Assembly (NCBI GenBank): GCA_021613375.1
Contig: CM038704.1
Location: 1,928,647-1,992,646 of the forward strand
Length of the DNA stretch: 64,000 bases
DNA from: Megaleporinus macrocephalus
Lineage: Eukaryota > Chordata > Actinopteri > Characiformes > Anostomidae
Direction of reading: 5' to 3'
The notes beneath the pieces were generated by a model. That model worked only from the letters and a program-made list of their open reading frames with translations. It was not told where the DNA came from and made no database searches. Both the position numbers and the translations under genes were made by a program. Of this stretch, positions 57,428 through 64,000 are shown piece after piece; within the stretch, counting starts at the first letter, position 1, and every line of letters starts with the position of its first letter.

Positions 57428-57999
57428 ATATAACAGCTTTTTATACATAATCATGTTCTCAAGTGACTAAAACTTAAAACAAAATATATGCACATAAAAA
57501 TTATCAACAGAATATGATGAAGGTATTGGGCTGCTGAGATATCTACTGAAGTTATTAGGCTGACTAGCTAGTGCCAGTCTGGTGATATCACTCTGTGCCT
57601 TCACAAAAATCTCCATAAGCGTTCCTAACTTGGTTCTAGATCAAGTTCTACTAGGTCCTCACACGTCTCACATCTCACATATAAATATGACTGTCCATAG
57701 AAACTTTCAACCTCAGGAACCAACGTTGTTGTTCTACATCGTTCTTCATAAAGAACCTGTGAAGAATGTGCTTCAATATAAAGTCTCTTGAAGGTGTTCA
57801 TGGTTTGGATATAAGGTTCTAGGAGAGAACATTAATGCTCCACATCTCTCCACCTTCACATGATTTACAAAATAGTTTTTAAGAGTTTTAAAGAACCCTG
57901 AGTGTCCTTCTCTGTGTTCTCCTGACATCACAGGGCTCCACAGGTTCTCAGGTGTTTATCTGATCTACTTGCTGCTGCACTGAGCCTGAGGTTTAGCAT
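57428..57999. other. Spacer with GGTTC-type motifs
   Basis: 57600-57940 holds 'ggttctagatcaagttctac'-like and '...aagaacc' motifs as in the 18 and 20-22 kb repeats. The 69-residue plus frame here is unsupported. Confidence 0.4.
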
Positions 58000-58345
58000 A
58001 ATCGTGTTGACCGCAGTACTAAAGTGGATTCCTTTGCAGCGAAAGGCTCTTTTACATTCCCATTTTCAGCCTTTACTCTTTTAAATGTGAATGTAGTAAC
58101 AAATACCATGGAAAGGTCAGGGAAGCATCATGCATTAAGGAGAGTGTGTCGTCATTAGCGAATGATATTTGTCTTTTTAGGGAGCAAATTGTGTGGCTAG
58201 CAGACGCCGTTCTTTTCTAACGCTCCATTAACGGGAAAGAGAGGTCAAGCACATTTACAGCCAGCCGTGCTCTAATTGTGACTGTTTGTCCTTTCTTCCC
58301 TCCGGTCCCCTACGGACCCCTGCATAATCACAAACACCCAAAGGG
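58000..58345. other. Unique island, candidate conserved regulatory element
   Basis: Includes 'cgtcattagcgaatgatatt', 'aagcatcatgcattaaggag' and 'agccgtgctctaattgtgac'. No open frame and no repeats. Confidence 0.4.
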
Positions 58346-58429
58346 ACACTCCTACCAATATAAGAAATATAACCATCACTACATCTGCTGTGAACATTTC
58401 TAATCACGTCCTGCAGAGGTGCTGCTGGT

Positions 58430-59600
58430 CACAGTGTGTGAAGTTGTTCACAGTGGTGGTGAATGGAACCAGACGTCCACCTCTAAAAGCTCCTCACAGA
58501 AAGTTATTGTCTGATGTCTGAGATGAAGAAGTTTTAGGGCTCAATGTATTTGTGTAGCACACGTTATAGAAGAGAAGTTCATGCAGAGCATTATGAGGCA
58601 AAATAGTCCCAAAACAAAAACACTGGTGGGTTTATTAGCAAATAAAATGGCTATGTTTTGGTTGAAGAGATCGTGACCACTGGTTCCTGTCACCACCAAT
58701 GTAAACATCACCACCACCACTGTAAACACCATCATCACCACCACTGTAAACATCATCACCACCACTGGGAACATCATCATCACCACTGTAAACACCATCA
58801 CCACTACCATTGTAAATATCATCACCACCACTGTAAACATTACCACCACTAGAAACATCATCACCACTGTAAACACCATCACCACCACCACTGTAAACAT
58901 CATCACCAACGCTGTAAACATTACCACCACTGTAAACACCATCACCACCACTGTAAACATCATCACCACCACTGTAAATATCACCACCACTGTAAACACC
59001 ATCACCACCACTGTAAACACCATCACCACTGTAAATAACATCACCACCACTGTAAATAACATCACCACCACTATAAACACCATCACCACAACTATAAACG
59101 CCATCACCACCACCATTGTAAGTATCATCACCACCACTGTAAACATCACCACCACCATTATAAACATTATCACTACCACTGTAAACACCATCACTACCAC
59201 TGTAAACATCATCACCACCACTGTAAACATCACCGCCACCATTGTAAATAACATCACCACCACTGTAAATAACATCACCACCAGTGTAAACTTCATCACC
59301 ACCACTGTAATTATCACCACCACTGTAAACACCATCCCCACCACTGTAAACATCACCACTACAGTAAACACCACCACCACCACTGTAAACACCATCACCA
59401 CCACTGTAAACACCATCACCACAACTGTAAACAACATCACCACCACTGTAAACACCATCACCACCACTGTAAACAACATCACCACAACTGTAAACAACAT
59501 CACCACTGTAAAGAAATTCTGGAATCTTCCATGCACATTTCACAGAAAACCATCCTGAATGACTCTCAGCGACTGAATTTTGCAGAATATTTGCAAAATC
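58430..59600 (-). mobile_element. 'gtttacagtggtggtgat' family element with ~45 units
   Basis: The flank 'gtggtgaatggaaccagacg' (58455) and 'cactggtgggtttattagca' lead into an array at 58680-59515 of 'accatcaccaccactgtaaac' units, then 'ccatgcacatttcacagaaa' on the right. Units are more varied than in the 43.5-kb copy (CACCACCATTG, CACTACC, CACAACTG). Overlapping minus-strand frames of 331 and 336 residues (VFTVVVM and VYSGGDG repeats) come from the 18/21-bp period. Confidence 0.86.
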
Positions 59601-59698
59601 GTAGGAGTTCTCTTTTAACCCTTTAAATCCTGAACCATGAAACAACTGCCTGAAAGTTCTAATTCTTTGAAAATGGGGCTTTTATAAGAACTTCAATA

Positions 59699-59715
59699 AA
59701 TAATAATAATAAAGA

Positions 59716-59787
<72 letters not shown>
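59699..59787 (+). repeat. (ATT)n microsatellite
   Basis: About 23 near-perfect ATT units, preceded by AAT units at 59699-59708, so the sequence can fold back on itself. Confidence 0.95.
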
Positions 59788-59789
<2 letters not shown>

Positions 59790-60185
59790 CCATTAATGAA
59801 TTCGTAATAATTGTTGATTCTTATATAAATAATAATAACAAATAATAATAATTACATTAAATAACACTTTGCATATATAGTTTTGTTTTGGATCATATTT
59901 GGTACAAATAAAAACATTCAGAACATAGTGTTTTAACTCTTTGTACTGTAGAACATTTAAAATGTTTACTCGAGTAATTACTTATTTAGAAAAAGAAATT
60001 ACACATTCTGTATCTAGAACAGTCTTTGGTTCTCTACTACAATATAAAACAAAGTGTTGGTTTGAGCAAAGTTCTGGTGAACATCAGATTTTTTAGGAAA
60101 ACAATTGATGATTTACAGTCTCAAATACTTGTGTATGAAATATGACACACTGGGCATTAAAGGGTTAATAGACTTAGTTTTGCAG
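59788..60185. other. AT-rich spacer
   Basis: Nothing recognised. Confidence 0.4.
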
Positions 60186-60189
60186 AGCT

Positions 60190-60414
60190 TTAATTCACTG
60201 GTGGTTTAAAAATAACCGGTTCAGTTATTTCTCTGCTCTCACAACAAAATATTTCACCTTCTATGAAATAAGACTCAGACTCTGCTTCAACGGCGAAGCT
60301 CTTTAAGTCTGAATAAGTAATGTATAGCGCGCGGCTCCAGGCTTTAGCGTACTGTGTTTTATTGCTCTGTTGGAGAGCTGTATGAACAGTAGCCCACAGC
60401 TTGTGCTCAGCCAT
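60190..60414 (-). CDS. Small open frame of uncertain status
   Basis: A 74-residue frame starting MAEHKLWATVHTALQQSNK. The start context AAAGATGG is favourable and the sequence is complex, not repeat-derived, with a mixed amino-acid composition. I do not recognise a domain; no splice sites were assigned and no signal peptide or membrane segment is visible. It could equally be a conserved non-coding block with a chance open frame. Confidence 0.2.
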   Translation of the reverse strand: MAEHKLWATVHTALQQSNKTQYAKAWSRALYITYSDLKSFAVEAESESYFIEGEIFCCESREITEPVIFKPPVN

Positions 60415-61200
60415 CTTTATATCATCGATGATCAGGCAAGCAGACGCTCCAGCGGCAGGGCCTGTGTGCTGTTGTGAATTATGAAAGATTATTGTTCTGT
60501 AGGGAGTTTACTGCGTGTAGCTTTTCTCTCCGATTCCTTACGCAGTTTAACCAAACACGGCCCACGCTGAGTTCTGTGGACTGTTAGGAAGTCGTGGTGG
60601 GACCATGAACTAGAAGTTTAACTAGAAAAGCGAACGAGGAGGCGGACTGTGGCCTACAGACAGCAGCAGTTTCACCAGTTCACGTTTTATATACTCTCGT
60701 AAATGACGTGCTGGGACGTACGGTTTGAGGAATAAAGGTTCTTTTAAAGAACAAGGTTTTATAGTAGTTGTTCTGTGTTACTTCAGTTACTTCATCAAAG
60801 AACCTCTTTATTTTAAACTTTAGTACAAAGAATAATAATACTTTACTGGAAGAGGACTTTATTACACGTGTATAAGCTCTGAATAACGTGTGATATTAAA
60901 TATAAACAGATTGCGTCAGTGTTTGCTTTAAGATGTTTTATAAAGTTTATGACATTGTAGTGACATTTGGACAGTTTTAATTCCAAACAATGCAGATAAA
61001 GAGCTTTAAAGATAAACAGATATTCCTGTCATTAATGAATAAATTAATTGTAGAAATAATTATTACTTTTACGTGTTAATATAAAAGCTGTGTTAATGTT
61101 GTTGATGCAGCAATCATGACAATAAGGCAGCAGATAATAATTATTTGTTTAATTGATTAATCCACTAATCATGATTTTCTTTAATTACAGTTTATATTTT
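60415..61200. other. Unique sequence, part possibly conserved
   Basis: 60415-60740 is complex ('tatatcatcgatgatcaggc', 'ctctccgattccttacgcag'); 60740-61200 is AT-rich. No gene evidence. Confidence 0.35.
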
Positions 61201-62815
61201 GTATGGTGGTGTAGTGGTCAGTATGGTGGTGTAGTGGTTAGTATGGTGGTGTAGTGGTCAGTATGGTGGTGTAGTGGTCAGTATGGTGGTGTAGTGGTTA
61301 GTATGGTGGTGTAGTGGTTAGTATGGTGGTGTAGTGGTCAGTATGGTGGTGTAGTGGTCAGTATGGTGGTGTAGTGGTTAGTATGGTGGTGTAGTGGTTA
61401 GTATGGTGGTGTAGTGGTTAGTACGGTGGTGTAGTGGTTAGTACGGTGGTGTAGTGGTTAGTACGGTGGTGTAGTGGTTAGTACGGTGGTGTAGTGGTTA
61501 GTACGGTGGTGTAGTGGTTAGTACGGTGGTGTAGTGGTTAGTATGGTGATGTAGTGGTTAGTATGGTGGTGTAGTGGTTAGTATGGTGGTGTAGTGGTTA
61601 GTACGGTGGTGTAGTGGTTAGTACGGTGGTGTAGTGGTTAGTACGTAGTAGTGGTTATGTAGTGGTTAGTACGGTGGTGTAGTGGTTAGTATGGTGGTGT
61701 AGTGGTCAGTATGGTGGTGTAGTGGTCAGTATGGTGGTGTAGTGGTTAGTATGGTGGTGTAGTGGTCAGTACGGTGGTGTAGTGGTTAGTACGGTGGTGT
61801 AGTGGTTAGTATGGTGGTGTAGTGGTCAGTATGGTGGTGTAGTGGTCAGTACGGTGGTGTAGTGGTTAGTATGGTGGTGTAGTGGTTAGTATGGTGGTGT
61901 AGTGGTTAGTATGGTGGTGTAGTGGTCAGTATGGTGGTGTAGTGGTTAGTATGGTGGTGTAGTGGTTAGTATGGTGGTGTAGTGGTTAGTATGGTGGTGT
62001 AGTGGTCAGTATGGTGGTGTAGTGGTCAGTATGGTGGTGTAGTGGTTAGTATGGTGGTGTAGTGGTTAGTATGGTGGTGTAGTGGTTAGTACGGTGGTGT
62101 AGTGGTTAGTACGGTGGTGTAGTGGTTAGTACGCTGGTGTAGTGGTTAGTACGGTGGTGTAGTGGTTAGTACGGTGGTGTAGTGGTCAGTATGGTGGTGT
62201 AGTGGTCAGTACGGTGGTGTAGTGGTTAGTACGGTGGCGTAGTGGTTAGTACGGTGGCGTAGTGGTCAGTACGGTGGTGTAGTGGTCAGTACGGTGGTGT
62301 AGTGGTCAGTACGGTGGTGTAGTGGTTAGTACGGTGGTGTAGTGGTCAGTACGGTGGTGTAGTGGTCAGTACGGTGGTGTAGTGGTCAGTATGGTGGTGT
62401 AGTGGTCAGTATGGTGGTGTAGTGGTTAGTGTGGTGGTGTAGTGGTCAGTACGGTGGTGTAGTGGTCAGTATGGTGGTGTAGTGGTCAGTACGGTGGTGT
62501 AGTGGTTAGTACGGTGGTGTAGTGGTCAGTACGGTGGTGTAGTGGTCAGTACGGTGGTGTAGTGGTTAGTACGGTGGTGTAGTGGTCAGTACGGTGGTGT
62601 AGTGGTCAGTACGGTGGTGTAGTGGTCAGTACGGTTGTGTAGTGGTCAGTACGGTGGTGTAGTGGTTAGTACGGTGGTGTAGTGGTCAGTACGGTGGTGT
62701 AGTGGTCAGTATGGTGGTGTAGTGGTCAGTATGGTGGTGTAGTGGTTAGTACGGTGGTGTAGTGGTTAGTATGGTGGTGTAGTGGTCAGTATGGTGGTGT
62801 AGTGGTCAGCACTGT
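61201..62815 (+). repeat. 20-bp minisatellite, about 80 units, SINE-derived
   Basis: Unit 'gtatggtggtgtagtggtta' with two main binary variants (TATGG/TACGG and GGTTA/GGTCA). One irregular junction lies near 61644-61670. Each unit contains TGGTGTAGTGG, which fits the Pol III A-box consensus TRGYNNARNGG. The last unit runs directly into 'gcactgtctcctcacag', the continuation of a tRNA-derived SINE head. There is no open frame of note. Confidence 0.94.
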
Positions 62816-62930
62816 CTCCTCACAGTTAGATGATCTGGGTTGGATTCTCAGTCCGGGTTGTTCTGTGTGGAGTGTGCATGTTCTCCCCGTGCTTGAGTGG
62901 TACTCCAGTGATGAGTCTGTGCTGCACTAG
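62793..62930 (+). mobile_element. tRNA-derived SINE head, truncated
   Basis: 'ggtgtagtggtcagcactgt' is followed by 'gatctgggttggattctcag', which resembles the A box and a mutated B box (GGTTGGATTC against GGTTCGANTC), then 'tgtgtggagtgtgcatgttc' and 'tccccgtg'. This arrangement is a common fish repeat. It is cut short near 62900. It does not fold as an intact tRNA. Confidence 0.6.
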
Positions 62931-63281
62931 TCTAGAAGATATCAGGAGAGAAAGATAAAAACAGAACATCTAAATAGTTGTTGGAGGTGAGATGTTACAG
63001 TAGATGTTGGAGGTGGTGCTGTTGTGATGAAGAGAGGTTTGAGCTGAACTGAAAGATGAGCTGATATCGAGCAGCAGATTAAGAACCACCAAGAAAACAA
63101 ACCACCACATACTAAAGTGTTGAGCTACAACTGGTGTGTTGGCGGTTGGTGGTCTCCATACTGAGGAGCTCCACAACGTCTGTGGTTTGGTTTTCTTTTA
63201 CTGTCCTGTGGATCAACCAGCACCACACACTCAACTCCGCCCCTCTCGTCATTAACGTTACGCTGTTTACTTACCGTAACA
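62931..63281. other. Unique spacer
   Basis: No gene recognised. Short frames on both strands are unsupported. Confidence 0.35.
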
Positions 63282-63532
63282 CACAATACTCACTCCTACT
63301 GACCACCAGTGTTCACCTCCAGATCACCCTTACACACTACAATACTCACTCCTACTGACCACCAGTGTTCACCTCCAGATCACCCTTACACACTACAATA
63401 CTCACTCCTACTGACCACCAGTGTTCACCTCCAGATCACCCTTACACACTACAACACTCACTCCTACTGACCACCAGTGTTCACCCCAGATCACCCTTAC
63501 ACACTACAACACTCACTCCTACTGACCACCAG
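63282..63532 (+). repeat. 56-bp minisatellite, about 4.5 units
   Basis: Unit: 'actcctactgaccaccagtg' plus 'ttcacctccagatcaccctt' plus 'acacactacaatactc'. The fourth unit lacks a few bases (CACCCCAG). Confidence 0.92.
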
Positions 63533-63555
63533 CACCATCAGCTCAGCTTCTCCTT

Positions 63556-63644
63556 CACCAGTTCTCCTGTTTCCACCTTAAATGGAGGTGCAGGTATGTT
63601 CTGGCTCCTGCTGCACTGTTTAAGGTGGAACAGGAGAACTGGTG
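63556..63644. repeat. Inverted repeat, 24-bp arms
   Basis: Left arm 'caccagttctcctgtttcca' CCTTA (63556-63580) pairs with right arm 'taaggtggaacaggagaact' GGTG (63621-63644), one base bulged, around a 40-base loop. Just outside, 'gtaggagtgagtattgtag' (63672-63690) is the inverse of the nearby 56-bp unit, so this may be the centre of a larger, decayed palindrome. Confidence 0.8.
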
Positions 63645-64000
63645 AATGAGCTGCTTCACCCTTGTGCGCTCGGTAGGAGTGAGTATTGTAGAGTGAACAG
63701 TTGGTCTGGGGGTGATGTGACTGGTCACTGGTGAGGGGTTTAAGACTGTTTTTTAGTCAGGTTCTTGGTACTTGATAAAAGCTTCTTTGTGAGTTCTCAA
63801 TTTAACAGCTTTTAAGTGACTGTGAAGAACGTGAACCAAAGGCATTCTGAGAGAGTGTTATAGCGCCCCCTATGTGGAAAATCACTTCAGCTGGGGGTGA
63901 TGTCATTTACAAAAAGCCTATTTACTCTATGAAGGCAAGCACAGGTGAATGGAGGAGTGGGACGATCAGAAAGACTTGCTGGGATGGATTTTTAACTATT
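63645..64000. other. Spacer, nothing recognised
   Basis: Apart from the inverted fragment at 63672-63690 there is no repeat or coding signal. Confidence 0.35.

Noticed and set aside
61201..62815. CRISPR-like direct repeats or a cluster of tRNA genes
   Set aside because: Units are contiguous without spacers, and only the A-box-like part is repeated; no acceptor stem or intact B box.

Overview
The window looks like a slice of a teleost fish genome, probably an otophysan. The call rests on repeat families typical of ray-finned fish: a near-palindromic DNA transposon whose ends read like 'gccataacattaaaaccac', CAGAGGTGG-type hAT elements, a Tc1-like element with CAGTG-type inverted ends, L2-like LINE tails, a tRNA-derived SINE head and long GATA tracts. 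It also rests on low, patchy GC and GT-AG splice signals. Nothing bacterial is present, and I found no rRNA, intact tRNA, CRISPR array or complete protein-coding gene.

The best-supported gene evidence is the 5' end of a gene on the minus strand near 4.0-5.1 kb. It has an untranslated first exon ending at 4946 and a first coding exon at 4103-4019 (starting MAGNNSGCDAV) with good splice sites on both sides. The rest of that gene would lie to the left and was not found. The intron between the two exons is almost entirely one hAT element with an 8-bp target duplication. A weak candidate untranslated exon on the plus strand (7406-7475) could mark a divergent transcript. Everything else looks like gene desert or very large intron.

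Layout: 1-9 kb holds the 5' gene end among nested non-autonomous transposons and two oppositely oriented 57-bp minisatellites. At 9.1-10 kb is a unique island, and at 10.9-14.7 kb a 3.8-kb array of about 67 bp. From 14.7 to 20.1 kb unique islands alternate with a 90-bp tandem block and a MITE. At 20.1-24.2 kb are GGTTC-rich tandem repeats, a hAT remnant and a 39-bp array. At 24.2-25.7 kb is a long unique island. At 25.8-28.6 kb are two adjacent DNA transposons, one with an internal 45-bp array. From 28.8 to 36.2 kb unique islands surround a GATA block and end in a CpG-rich patch. At 36.5-40.3 kb are three transposon copies, each with its own minisatellite. At 40.7-45.5 kb two inverted copies of one family carry 18/21-bp arrays. 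At 46.5-48.4 kb is a 1.9-kb CT-rich tract. At 52.5-55.4 kb are a 37-bp array and a degenerate telomere-like block. At 58.4-59.6 kb is a third large 18/21-bp array. At 61.2-62.8 kb is an 80-copy array of a 20-bp unit derived from the A-box region of a tRNA-type SINE.

The main theme is that nearly every large minisatellite here can be traced to a short segment of a recognisable transposon or SINE, often a terminal or subterminal part, with single-copy relatives of the source elsewhere in the window. Almost all long open reading frames come from these arrays (unit lengths 57, 45, 39, 21 and 18 are multiples of three) or from CT-rich sequence, and should not be taken as genes. About twelve islands of complex, repeat-free sequence rich in TAATTA-type motifs are candidate conserved regulatory elements. 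That reading is inference and needs cross-species alignment. I did not find evidence for a new enzyme or defence system.
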